A stretch of 64,000 bases of DNA from Microtetraspora malaysiensis. Its GTDB lineage: Bacteria; Actinomycetota; Actinomycetes; Streptosporangiales; Streptosporangiaceae. The stretch is taken from assembly GCF_001528665.1 (NCBI RefSeq), contig NZ_BBYJ01000032.1, positions 31,378 through 95,377 on the forward strand. Reading direction: 5' to 3'. The position numbers were made by a program, and so were the translations under genes. This document shows, one piece after another, positions 53,841 to 62,483 of the stretch (its first letter is position 1; every line of letters begins with the position of its first letter). Below the pieces are notes generated by a model. The model saw only the letters and a list, made by a program, of their open reading frames with translations. It was not told the DNA's origin and ran no database searches.

Positions 53841-55573
53841 GACACCTGCCTCACGTCGGGGGTCCACTGACCGAGCAGATCGCGGTAGAGCGGCGACACG
53901 GCGACCAGCTCGTCATGTGTGCCGAGCCGCACGCGCGTGCCGTCCATGAGCAGCACGTGCCGCGCCCGGAGCGCCGAGGTGAGCCGGTGCGCGACCACGA
54001 CGAGGGTGCCCCCGCGCCGGGCGAACGCCGCCTCCGCCCGCGCCTCGGCCGCCGGGTCGAGATGGCAGGTCGCCTCGTCCAGGATCACCAGCCGGGCCGG
54101 TGACAGGTACGCCCTGGTCAGCGCGATGAGCTGACGCTCGCCCGCCGACAGGGCCGCCGGGTTGACCTCCGCCGACAGCCCGCCGAGCCGGTGCGCCAGC
54201 TCCGCCATGCCCACCTCGTCGATCGCCCTCCGCACGGCGTCCGGCGCGGCGGAGGCGAGATAGGTGAGGTTCTCGCGGAGCGTGCCCTGGAAGACGTACG
54301 CCTCCTGCGGGATCAGCACACGGGCGGCCGGATCGACGTCCCGGGCGGGCACGCCGCCGATCCTGACCTCTCCCGAGGACGGTTCGAGCAGGCCGGTGAC
54401 CAGCGCCGCGAGGGTGGACTTGCCGAGCCCGCTCGGGCCGACCACGGCCAGGCGGCACCCCTCGGGCAGGACCAGATCCAGGCCGGACACCACCGGCTCC
54501 GCCTCCGGCCCGTACGCGAACGTCACGCCGCGCAGCTCGACCCGGGCGTCGCGCGGCCGGACCGTCCTCGTCCTCCGCGGCCCGGGGCGCGGTTCGCGCG
54601 GGGTGACCGCCCGGCCCCGGCCCGTTCCGGCGCGCCTCGCCCCGGGACCGGGCAGCGGCGTGGTCTCCCGGATCCTGGCGACGGACGCCGCCAGCCGCAC
54701 CCCGCTGACCCCGAGCCCTTCGACGAGGCCGCCGAGCGCGGGCGCGAGCGACTGGACGACGTAGGCGAGCGTCCCGACGACCGCTCCGGCGCTCGCGCCG
54801 AGCCCGGGACCGTACGCCAGCACGAGCAGGACGGGCAGCCAGCCCGCCACGCCGAGCGACAGCGTGCGCACCGCCGTCACGCGGGCGACGCGGCGCGCCG
54901 CCACCGCCTGCGCCGCGATCGCTTGTCCGATGTCGGCGGCGACGCGGCCCTCGGCTCCGCAGGAGACGATGTCGCGCAGGCCCCCCGCCATCGCCGTCAC
55001 CGACTCCGCCAGGCGCTCGTCCGCGACGAGGAAGGCGCGCTGCCGACGCGCCATGGCGGGCAGCGACAGCAGGAACACCGCCAGCCCGGCGGCGAACGGC
55101 GGCAGCACCAGCGGCAGCATGGCCGGCAGGAGCGTCGCCATGCCGACGACGACGCTCACCACGGTGAACGCGAACGACCGGACCGCCGTGATCACCGCGG
55201 CGAAGGCGTCCCTGGCCAGCTCGACCTGGAGGGTGGACCGGGCGACCGACTCCGCGCCCGGCCGCCACGGCGGCGTCACCGCGTGGCGGACGGCGCCGCC
55301 GACCACCCGGGCCAGCAGTTCGTCTCGGAACGGCTCGGCGATCGCGGCGACGGCCAGGACGGACTGCCGGGCGCCCACCGCAGCCACCAGCCACGCGCCG
55401 CCGAGCAGGGCGAGCCAGGCCAGCCCAGCGACCGGCCTGGCCGCCGCGAAGCCGTCCTCGATGGCGCGCGCGATCGCGTGCCCGATGAGCAACGAGGGCA
55501 GCGCCTCCGCGAGGGACCACCCCGCCAGCCGCGCCAGCCGGCGCGGCTCCCGGGTCACCGACCGCCAGATCAC
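53837..55573 (-). CDS. ABC exporter subunit 2 (membrane domain fused to ATPase)
   Basis: This protein of 578 residues starts at GTG 55573 in a GTGA overlap with the first subunit. The membrane domain (about 1-300, five to six segments) is followed by a basic, Pro/Arg-rich linker and an ATPase domain. Walker A is GPSGLGKST, signature LSAGERQLI, Walker B LVILDEATCHLD with the catalytic Glu, and H-loop AHRLT. With the upstream subunit it forms the heterodimeric exporter expected in SapB-type clusters (RamA/RamB pattern). Confidence 0.9.
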   Translation of the reverse strand: MIWRSVTREPRRLARLAGWSLAEALPSLLIGHAIARAIEDGFAAARPVAGLAWLALLGGAWLVAAVGARQSVLAVAAIAEPFRDELLARVVGGAVRHAVTPPWRPGAESVARSTLQVELARDAFAAVITAVRSFAFTVVSVVVGMATLLPAMLPLVLPPFAAGLAVFLLSLPAMARRQRAFLVADERLAESVTAMAGGLRDIVSCGAEGRVAADIGQAIAAQAVAARRVARVTAVRTLSLGVAGWLPVLLVLAYGPGLGASAGAVVGTLAYVVQSLAPALGGLVEGLGVSGVRLAASVARIRETTPLPGPGARRAGTGRGRAVTPREPRPGPRRTRTVRPRDARVELRGVTFAYGPEAEPVVSGLDLVLPEGCRLAVVGPSGLGKSTLAALVTGLLEPSSGEVRIGGVPARDVDPAARVLIPQEAYVFQGTLRENLTYLASAAPDAVRRAIDEVGMAELAHRLGGLSAEVNPAALSAGERQLIALTRAYLSPARLVILDEATCHLDPAAEARAEAAFARRGGTLVVVAHRLTSALRARHVLLMDGTRVRLGTHDELVAVSPLYRDLLGQWTPDVRQVS

Positions 55574-57393
55574 GCCCGCCCCCCGTCCGAGAAGCCGGGG
55601 ACATCGGTCTGGAAGACGGCCCGATAGGCGGGGTACCGCTCCCACAGCACCTCGTGCCGGTCGTAGCCGCGTAGCCGCCCGTTCTCCAGCCACAGCACCG
55701 CGTCCGCCCTGGCGGCGGTCGCGACCCGGTGGGTCGTCAGGACGCGGGTCCGCCCGCGCAGCTCGCCGGAGAGCGCGGCGGCGACCCGGCGTTCGGTGAG
55801 GGTGTCCAGGCTGGAGGTCGCGTCGTCCAGCACCAGCAGGCGGGAGCCCTGGGCGAAGGCGCGGGCCAGCCCGATCCGCTGCCGCTCACCGCCCGACATC
55901 GGCGCCTGCGCCAGCGGCGTCGCGTAGCCCAGGGGGAGCCGCCGGACGAACTCGTCGGCGCAGGCCGCCCGTGCCGCCGGGACGAGGGTCGCGTCAGGAC
56001 CTTGTGCGCGGAGACGGGGTGGTCGGTCCGCTTCCGGTTCGTCCGCTTCCGGTTCGGCCGCTTCCGGTTCGGCCGCCTCCGGTTCGTCCGCGTCCGGCTC
56101 GGCCGGGCCGGCCAGACCGAGACCGATCGCGTCGCCGACCGTGTCGCCGACCAGGACCGGCCGCTCGAACGCGTGGCCGACCGCCCGGCGCAGCGCCCTA
56201 CGGGACAGCTCGCGCACGGGCACGCCGTCGAGGAACACGGTCCCCTCGGACGGGTCGGCCAGCCGACCGGCCAGCGCGGCGAGCGCCGACTTGCCGGACC
56301 CGGACCTGCCCACCACCGCGACCGCAACCCCGCCCGGGATGACGAGGTCGACGCCGCGCAGCCCGCTCCCCGAGACGCCCCGGAACTCCAGCGCTCCCGA
56401 ACCGGCGGGCAGCGCGCGCCGCCCGTACGTCAGGGGAGGCTGCCGCCACAGCTCCTCGACCCGTCCGGCCGCCGACCGCGCCCTGGCCAGCCGTCCCACG
56501 TATCCGAGCGCGGAGCCGAGCCCCGCGCCGAGCACCGCGTATCGAGCCGCCGCGTACAGCTCGCCGACCGTGAGATCGCCCCCGGCGAGCCGCAGGCCGC
56601 CGACCACGAGCACCGCCACCTCAAGAAGCGGCACGACGACACCGGTGCGGACCCCGGCCTTGGCGTTCGCCTGCCACAGGCCCACGCCGTACGCGCGCAG
56701 GAGGGGGAGCGGCGCGAGCACCCGCGCGACCTCGCTCTCCGTCGTCCCGGCGGCGGCGATCGTCCGCGCGCCGGACAGCGCGGTGACCAGGCGGGCGGCG
56801 ATGTCGCCCTGCACCCCCTGATATGCGGCGACGACCTCGGACGTGTCCCGCATGAAGCCGCGCAGCACGAGCACGATCAGCACGAGCCCGGCGACGAGGG
56901 TGAGCGCCGACAGCGGGTCGATGAGAACGAGCGCCACCAGGCCGCCGACCGTCGGGACCAGCAGGGACGCGCCGCTGACGATCGCCTCGGGCGCGTGCCC
57001 GGTCTCCTCGGCGTTCATGCCCAGCCTGGTGGTGAGGTCCCCTTCGGGGAGGCGGCGGGTCAACGCGGGGCCGGCGCCGAGCACGTGCGTCATGGCCCGG
57101 TGGCGCAGCCACGCCGAGGCGGCGGCGCTGGACGAGCCGGAGGCCCACACATGCAGGCTGTCGCAGACGACGACTCCGGCGAGGACCAGCGCGCAGCCGG
57201 TGACGGAGCCGATGACGGAGCCGGAGAAGACGCCGGGAGAGGTTCCAGTGATCAGCGTGTCCACGGTCCGGCCGATGACGTACGGCAGGGCAAGTTCGAG
57301 GACCGAACCGCCCACGGCCACCACGGCCAGGACGAACACCCACGGGCCGCCGTGCCGGACCGTCCGGACGACCAGCCGGTCTGCCGCCTCCAT
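55570..57393 (-). CDS. ABC exporter subunit 1 (membrane domain fused to ATPase)
   Basis: This 607-residue protein starts at ATG 57393 after GAGGAGG. About six membrane segments are followed by an ATPase domain with Walker A GRSGSGKSA, signature MSGGERQRI and H-loop TTHRVA. Walker B reads LLVLDDATSSLD, with Asp where the catalytic Glu is expected, suggesting that one of the two ATP sites of the heterodimer is degenerate. Between the Walker A region and the signature there is an acidic insert of five tandem pentapeptides of the EPEAD type (DNA repeat 56026-56100). Confidence 0.9.
   Translation of the reverse strand: MEAADRLVVRTVRHGGPWVFVLAVVAVGGSVLELALPYVIGRTVDTLITGTSPGVFSGSVIGSVTGCALVLAGVVVCDSLHVWASGSSSAAASAWLRHRAMTHVLGAGPALTRRLPEGDLTTRLGMNAEETGHAPEAIVSGASLLVPTVGGLVALVLIDPLSALTLVAGLVLIVLVLRGFMRDTSEVVAAYQGVQGDIAARLVTALSGARTIAAAGTTESEVARVLAPLPLLRAYGVGLWQANAKAGVRTGVVVPLLEVAVLVVGGLRLAGGDLTVGELYAAARYAVLGAGLGSALGYVGRLARARSAAGRVEELWRQPPLTYGRRALPAGSGALEFRGVSGSGLRGVDLVIPGGVAVAVVGRSGSGKSALAALAGRLADPSEGTVFLDGVPVRELSRRALRRAVGHAFERPVLVGDTVGDAIGLGLAGPAEPDADEPEAAEPEAAEPEADEPEADRPPRLRAQGPDATLVPAARAACADEFVRRLPLGYATPLAQAPMSGGERQRIGLARAFAQGSRLLVLDDATSSLDTLTERRVAAALSGELRGRTRVLTTHRVATAARADAVLWLENGRLRGYDRHEVLWERYPAYRAVFQTDVPGFSDGGRA
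56026..56100 (-). repeat. Five 15-bp tandem repeats inside the exporter ATPase domain
   Basis: Units similar to GTCCGCTTCCGGTTC (plus strand) encode EPDAD, EPEAA, EPEAA, EPEAD and EPEAD on the minus strand. They keep the reading frame. Confidence 0.9.
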
Positions 57394-57534
57394 CCGTCCT
57401 CCTCACCGAGCGCGACGCTCGTCCGGGACGTCGCCGGTTCCCGAGATCCGGGGTTCCGGCGCGTGCCGTGGCTGTCTTCGGGGGTGCTCCTTCCGAGCGG
57501 GCGGCCCCGCCCGATGGGAGTCGGGCCGCAGGGG

Positions 57535-57566
57535 TCGGGCCCCGGGCGCAAGCACCCGGGGCCCGA
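57535..57566 (-). terminator. Strong hairpin between precursor gene and exporter genes
   Basis: A 15-bp stem with one mismatched/wobble pair (TCGGGCCCCGGGCGC and GCACCCGGGGCCCGA, plus strand) and a 2-base loop lies 41 bases downstream of the precursor stop and 142 bases before the exporter start. It probably acts as a partial terminator or mRNA-stabilising 3' end, raising precursor mRNA over exporter mRNA. Confidence 0.6.
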
Positions 57567-57607
57567 GAGGCCGCCGTGACGGCGACCTTCATATGACCGG
57601 CCTCTGC

Positions 57608-57739
57608 TTAGTGGCAGAGAGCGATGCTGAGGTTGCTCGGCCGCCCGGACTGGCAGGTCAGCACGGTCAGCGTGCTACCGCCGCCGTTGTGGCCGCCGCC
57701 ACCGGGGGTCTCCATGCCCTGAAGATCGAGGAGAACCAT
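57608..57739 (-). CDS. lanA: Class III lanthipeptide precursor peptide (SapB/RamS-like), 43 residues
   Basis: ATG 57739 to TAA 57608. The leader MVLLDLQGMETP contains the LLDLQ recognition box and the METP stretch also found in RamS-type precursors. A glycine-rich GGGGHNGGG follows. Then come two ring motifs of the Ser-x2-Ser/Thr-x3-Cys type: S22-TL-T25-VLT-C29 and S35-NL-S38-IAL-C42, separated by QSGRP. These fit two lanthionine or labionin rings, as in SapB. The ribosome site AAAGGAGGTG lies inside the last codons of the synthetase gene, whose stop is only four bases upstream. Pro12 offers a cleavage site for the cluster peptidase. The leader is unusually short if cleavage is there. Confidence 0.88.
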   Translation of the reverse strand: MVLLDLQGMETPGGGGHNGGGSTLTVLTCQSGRPSNLSIALCH

Positions 57740-57743
57740 TCGT

Positions 57744-60308
57744 CTACACCTCCTTTCCTGCTCGTCGGGACGGGAGCCGCTGGCCAGGCGGCTGGCTGAA
57801 GGGGAGGAACACCGGTTCCTCGTGCAAGGCCGCGCCCAGGGCGAACAGGACGCCGGCCGTTCCTGTGGAGAAGTCCATCGAGAGCCGCAGCAGACCGTCG
57901 CCGGGGAACGCCACGCCCTCGCCGTACGGGAGCATGTGCCAGCGCAGGCCGCGGATCTGCGCGGCGAGCCCGGGATCCGACCGCCGGACCATCGCCAGCG
58001 CCGCGATCACCCCGGCCCGGCCGGTGAACAGGCCGGGCTGCACGAAGTACGCGGATCGGGTGACCGTCAGCAGGTCGTCCAGGGCGGGGCCGAGTTCCTC
58101 GTCGGCCCGGTGGAGGAGATACCGGGACAGCACCAGCGCGATGCCGACCGACCCCTCGTCCAGGTACGGAAGGTGACGCCAGCCCTGGTTCACCTGGAGC
58201 GATCCGTCCGCCGCGCGCACGCAACGCCGCAGGTCCTGGCGGATCGCCACATGGGCCAGGTCGAGCAGCCCCGCGTCGCCGGACCGCTCGTACGCGCGCA
58301 GGAAGAGCAGCGCCGGGCCGGACGAGCCGAACATCAGCCCGGCGCGCGGGTTCGCGCCGCCGCTGATCTCCGGTACGTCGTCGGGGCCGCCGAGCCGGTC
58401 GGCGCACACGTCGACCACCTCCCGCGCCCGGTCGAGGAGCGCGGACTCGCCGGTCGCCTCGCCGAGGTCCAGCAGGTTCAGCCCGATGCCGGCCAGGCCC
58501 GCGTACAGGCCCGGCCCGAGCCCCTCCCACCGCTCCCGCAGGCAGATGTCCATGACGTCGAGGGCATCCTGCCGGTGCCCGAGCCGTTCCAGGGCGTGGG
58601 CGACGCCGTGTAGGCCGTCGTAGAAGCCGAGAGCGCTGCCGGGCTCCGGCGTGACGGCGCGTTTGCGCAGCCAGTCATCATGGTCCGGGCACCGTTCCGC
58701 CCCGGTCGCCGCCAGGGCGTGGAGGACCCCGGCCGCGCCGTGCGCGAGGGTGAGCCCGCCGCCCGGACGGAACTGCGCCACGTCACCGGGGAAGAGCCGG
58801 TCGTCGCGGTCCGGCGTGGCCGAGGCCAGGATGGCGCGGCACAGCGCGTCGCGGATCTCCGGCCAGCGGCCCGGGTCGGGCGGCTCCTCCATGTCGTGGT
58901 CGCCCGCGATGGTGCGGGCCGCCTCCTCGATCGCCGCGGTGGGGACCGGGAACGTGTCCGCGACCAGCCGGGCCAGATGCCGGGCCTTGCCCGGCCGCAT
59001 CGGCGCCATGATCGTCGTCTGCGGCGCGAACAGGCCGAGCCGCAGGCAGGCCAGCGCGTACTCGTCGCCCGCCACCCCGCGCCGGTCGGACGGCGCGGCA
59101 TAGGCCGGATGGCCCAGCGCCGGGCGGGCCCCGTCCTCGGCCAAGGTCGCCACCTCGAAGTCGATCAGCGCCACCCGGCCCTCGTCCGTGACGAGGATGT
59201 TGTTCGGGTGGAGGTCGCCGAAGACCACGCCGCGCTCGTGCAGCGAGCCGACCGCCCGCTCCACCCGGCCCAGCATGTCCAGCGCCCACTCGGTGTACGC
59301 CGGCAGCGCGTCGGGCGCGAGGTCGGTCCGCGTGAGCGGATAGCGGTGCACGAGGAGCCGCTGCAACGGGTTGCCGTCGATGAACTCCTCCACCAGGAAG
59401 TGGTGGTCCCCGACCGTGAAGTGGTCCAGCAGCGCGGGCACCGCGTCCAGGCCGGCCAGCCGCCGCAGGATGTCGCGCTCGTGCTCCAGCCGGGCGACCG
59501 CGTCGCGTCCGGCCGCGTCGAGTCCCGCGTGCGGCCGCGCCTCCTTCAGGACCACGCGCCGTCCGGTCGCCGTGTCCCGGCCGAGATAGACGCCTCCGCC
59601 GTTGGAGAAGTGCAGCACGCTCTCGATCTCGTACGGCAGGCCCTCCACCGTCACGGCGTTGCGCGCGGCCAGGTGGGGTTCCAGGAACGCGGGCAGCTCA
59701 ACCCACGGGGGCACTGAGAAGGTGGAACCCCGCACGTCCGGGACGAGCCGGCCCGCGCCGTCCTCGATCGCGAGCACCATCTCGCCGCTCGTGTCCAGGC
59801 AGCGCCGCTCGGCGAAGCCGCCGTACCGCACGAAGAGCGGGCCGCTCCCGTAGCGCAGGTCGCTGAGGATGTACGGGCCCTCGACCCCGCGCAGCAGCTC
59901 GTCCAGCTCGGTCAGGATGGTTTCGAGCCGGGCCTCGTCAGGGGGATAGATGGCGATCAGCTTGCCGCTGGACGAACGGGAGGCAGCCTTGGAGTTGTGC
60001 ATCACCAGTACGGACTCGCTGCGCAGGAACTTGAACGCCACGTTCCTCGGCACGCAGTAGTCCCAGACCGTACGCACCGCCCGTTCCGCGTCGGCCAGCC
60101 GAGCGGACACGTGGATCTTCCAACCCTGCGTGGGGAGCGCGGCGACATCGGCCGGCGTGAAGTACATCCACGTGTCGGTCGCCTGATGAAACCAGCCCTC
60201 CGGAATTTCTCTCGACAAAGCGGAAAAATCCGAAATCTCTGCATTTTTCTGGTCGGGGCTGTCGTAGAACAACAAATCGGCCAGGCAGTAGAGCTCGTAG
60301 TCATCCAT
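57744..60308 (-). CDS. lanKC: Class III lanthipeptide synthetase LanKC (RamC-like)
   Basis: This protein of 854 residues contains three domains. An N-terminal phosphoSer/Thr lyase region (about 1-210) is followed by a Ser/Thr-kinase-like domain (about 220-480) with Lys in RRVVLKEAR, catalytic FGDLHPNNILV and metal-binding LIDFEVA. A LanC-like cyclase domain (about 520-854) follows. The Cys-Cys-His zinc ligands of class IV cyclases are not visible (the segment reads GLMFGSSGPALLFL), which favours class III. It phosphorylates, eliminates and cyclises Ser/Thr and Cys of the precursor encoded immediately downstream. It is the first gene of the operon. Confidence 0.92.
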   Translation of the reverse strand: MDDYELYCLADLLFYDSPDQKNAEISDFSALSREIPEGWFHQATDTWMYFTPADVAALPTQGWKIHVSARLADAERAVRTVWDYCVPRNVAFKFLRSESVLVMHNSKAASRSSSGKLIAIYPPDEARLETILTELDELLRGVEGPYILSDLRYGSGPLFVRYGGFAERRCLDTSGEMVLAIEDGAGRLVPDVRGSTFSVPPWVELPAFLEPHLAARNAVTVEGLPYEIESVLHFSNGGGVYLGRDTATGRRVVLKEARPHAGLDAAGRDAVARLEHERDILRRLAGLDAVPALLDHFTVGDHHFLVEEFIDGNPLQRLLVHRYPLTRTDLAPDALPAYTEWALDMLGRVERAVGSLHERGVVFGDLHPNNILVTDEGRVALIDFEVATLAEDGARPALGHPAYAAPSDRRGVAGDEYALACLRLGLFAPQTTIMAPMRPGKARHLARLVADTFPVPTAAIEEAARTIAGDHDMEEPPDPGRWPEIRDALCRAILASATPDRDDRLFPGDVAQFRPGGGLTLAHGAAGVLHALAATGAERCPDHDDWLRKRAVTPEPGSALGFYDGLHGVAHALERLGHRQDALDVMDICLRERWEGLGPGLYAGLAGIGLNLLDLGEATGESALLDRAREVVDVCADRLGGPDDVPEISGGANPRAGLMFGSSGPALLFLRAYERSGDAGLLDLAHVAIRQDLRRCVRAADGSLQVNQGWRHLPYLDEGSVGIALVLSRYLLHRADEELGPALDDLLTVTRSAYFVQPGLFTGRAGVIAALAMVRRSDPGLAAQIRGLRWHMLPYGEGVAFPGDGLLRLSMDFSTGTAGVLFALGAALHEEPVFLPFSQPPGQRLPSRRAGKEV

Positions 60309-61215
60309 ATGCCGCCATCTCCCTGTTTATCGCTACAGAGAGAATGGCGAATGCGCCGGTGTGGGGTCTAGTTACACCGTTCACCGATACCGTGTGCGTT
60401 TTTCACCGCCGCGATCGGTATGGCGTCATTTCACGTGCTTGGGCGCTTGTTTGCTGTACTGCTCGCCCAGCTGTTCGGCGGTTCGGCGGCTCAGCGGCTC
60501 AGCTGTTTGGTGGCTCAGCTGTGCGGTGGTGCGGCGGTGCAGAGGCCTGGAGGCTTGGTGGCTCGGCTGTGCGGTGGTGCGGTGGTGCGGCGGCTCAGCT
60601 TTTGGCGGGTTGGCGGTTCGGCGGTTCGAAGGATTGGTGGCTCGGCGGTTTGGCGGCTCGCTCGGTTGCCGATTGCCCCAGCGGGGCGGCGCCGGCCATA
60701 ACGCCCGCTTTGAGGCCTGCTTTGCGACGTCGCCGCTGTCATGGATATCCGGGTGGCCATCGCGCCGGCCACTTCCAGGGAGACGTTCGTGTCACGAGCC
60801 AGGTGCGTGGCCCATGTGCGTGGCCCATGTGTGTGACATGCCTGGAATGCGAGTTATCTGTGGCCCGCGCGCTGCCCGGCCGTAGTGACACCGACGGCGT
60901 CGTCGCGGTACAGCGGTGGCGCGACGGCAACAGGCGTAGGGGCGGGTGGATTGGCGCCCGGAGGCGAAGCGTCCTCGCTGGTGGGACACACGCGGGCGCG
61001 ACGATGCCTGGTGATGAAGGGGGCAGGATCTCCGGGAGCCGCCAGGGCGTGGAGCGCAGGCGGGCGGCGAGCAGCAGCGCGCGGGTGTCGGTGTACAGGT
61101 AGCTGCGCACAGGCATCTACGCGTAGACGCACAGCCTCGGTGCGTAGTAGGCGGTTCATGCCGCCGGAATGGCACCCGCACAGTCGTACCTGCGGCCCTG
61201 CTCAGGGCAAGAGGC
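60309..61215. other. Gene-poor, repeat-rich region upstream of the lanthipeptide operon
   Basis: The first 110 bases, relatively AT-rich, should hold the LanKC promoter. The following G/T-rich repeat tract (60471-60668) is listed separately. A 13-bp unit GTGCGTGGCCCAT is duplicated at 60803-60828. Several overlapping open frames exist on both strands because stop codons are rare in this composition, but none resembles a protein family. Confidence 0.5.
60471..60668 (+). repeat. Adenine-poor G/T-rich degenerate repeat tract
   Basis: About 200 bases are built from variants of GGCGGTT, GGCTC(A/G)GC and TGCGGTGGTGCGG. The segment TGGTGGCTCAGCTGTGCGG near 60510 recurs near 60557 with few changes. 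There is a marked strand asymmetry (plus strand nearly free of A). No coding or known repeat family recognised. Confidence 0.7.
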
Positions 61216-61893
61216 TCAGCGCGGCGTCGGCAGTACGGACAGCTCGCAGGCGTAGGCGTCAGCCGGTGCGCTCAGTACCCAGACGATCATCGCGGCCAGT
61301 GTTTGCGGCTGGATGCACAACTTGGGATCGTACGGGCGTCCGAAGGCGCGCCTGACCTCACCCAGATGGTCGGTCGCCGTCGCTGCGGGATAGACCGTGG
61401 TGACACGTATCCCATGGGCGGCCTCCTCCTCGCGCAGTGAGTCGGCCAACTCCCGCAGCGCCGCCTTGCTGGCGACGAACGCCGACCAGCGGGGGACACC
61501 GGTCATCCCGGGCGAGGCGTTGACGAAGATCACGTGGCCTCTGGACCGCCGCAACGCCGGCAGCGTGAGCCGCGCCAACTCGGCGGCGGAGGCCACATTC
61601 ACCGCCAGCGTCCGCCGCCATGTCTCGGGGTCGGCATCGGCGACGGCCTCGACGTGGGAGATCCCTGCGCAATGCACCAGCGCCTGCACGTCCCCCAGTT
61701 CCCCCGCATCCTCCAGCGCTCCCAGGGCGGCGGCCAACGTCTCAGGCTCGGCCAGATCCGCCTCAATCCCCCGCACGTTCAGCCGGGCGATGTCGCGCCC
61801 CACGGCGGTCACCCGATGCCCGGCCTCCACGAGCGCGCTGACCAGCGCCGTCCCAATCCCTCCGGTGGCCCCGGTCACCAAAACATGCCCCAT
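61216..61893 (-). CDS. SDR-family protein with Phe replacing the catalytic Tyr
   Basis: This 225-residue protein starts at ATG 61893 (GAGGAAGAG upstream). Cofactor loop TGATGGIG, HCAG in place of NNAG, Ser in NASPGM, and FVASK where YxxxK is expected, so the proton-donating Tyr is Phe while Lys is kept. It may be a weakly active or non-catalytic SDR. It is monocistronic, with no link to the lanthipeptide operon except proximity. Confidence 0.85.
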   Translation of the reverse strand: MGHVLVTGATGGIGTALVSALVEAGHRVTAVGRDIARLNVRGIEADLAEPETLAAALGALEDAGELGDVQALVHCAGISHVEAVADADPETWRRTLAVNVASAAELARLTLPALRRSRGHVIFVNASPGMTGVPRWSAFVASKAALRELADSLREEEAAHGIRVTTVYPAATATDHLGEVRRAFGRPYDPKLCIQPQTLAAMIVWVLSAPADAYACELSVLPTPR

Positions 61894-62483
61894 GACGGCT
61901 CTCTTCCTCGACGTGCGGTAACTGATCATCATCCCTGGGGAAGTGGCGCACAACACCTGCTTTTGGCCATCGGTCTGGCCTCCTGTAGGACCGACCAACA
62001 TCGCCGACGCCGACCACTACCGCAGCCATCCTGCGGACGGCCTTCAGTTACTCGGTCTCACGGCAGGAGAGCGCTTCGGTCCTGGGGTTGGCGCCGGGGC
62101 TGGCACGTGGGTGCAAGGCGCCGCAAAACCGGGCAGCGTCAGCGTTGCGACCGAGGCATTCGCTGACCGCTACTGCGCAGGTGGCCTACCCCTCGCCCGC
62201 CGCCACCTCGTGGAATCGGCAGCGATGGCGTCGGCACCGGAGGCCCCGAGCAGAGACCTCGACGCCAGAGCCCCCAACACCAGAGCCCCCAACACCAGAG
62301 ACGCCGACGCCAGAGACGCCGACCTTGGCGCGCCTTCTCCGGTCTCGAATACCCACCAATCGGAATGCCGCCCACGGTGCTCACAAATAGTACAAGCGTG
62401 ACTACTTAGAGTTGCCTATCGAACGCGTGAACGATATCCTCGCAGAGGCTCGACCGTCAGACCGGGAGGGGAGGTGCGAAGGG
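61894..62483. other. Gap without a convincing gene
   Basis: A plus-strand frame from 61943 to 62401 exists but has irregular composition and no family resemblance; its only notable part is the pentapeptide repeat encoded at 62250-62324. No RNA gene or terminator recognised. Confidence 0.45.
62250..62324 (+). repeat. Five 15-bp tandem repeats
   Basis: Units such as CCAGAGCCCCCAACA (62265 and 62280) and CCAGAGACGCCGACG (62295 and 62310), preceded by a diverged copy at 62250. In one plus frame they read RDLDA, RAPNT, RAPNT, RDADA, RDADL. Confidence 0.85.

Noticed and set aside
53913..55604. 563-codon minus-strand frame overlapping the second exporter subunit in another frame
   Set aside because: Extreme Arg/Gly/Ala composition, no motifs, and it overlaps an ABC subunit with all ATPase motifs.
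60803..60828. Two copies of a 13-bp unit considered as the start of a CRISPR-like array
   Set aside because: Only two directly adjacent copies without spacers and no cas genes in the window.
60739..61159. Overlapping minus-strand frames of about 100-130 codons
   Set aside because: Pro/Arg/His-rich composition in all frames and no motif; more likely non-coding DNA of skewed composition.
61943..62401. Plus-strand frame of 152 codons containing pentapeptide repeats
   Set aside because: No ribosome site, irregular composition, and the 15-bp repeat would keep any frame open; reported only as a repeat.
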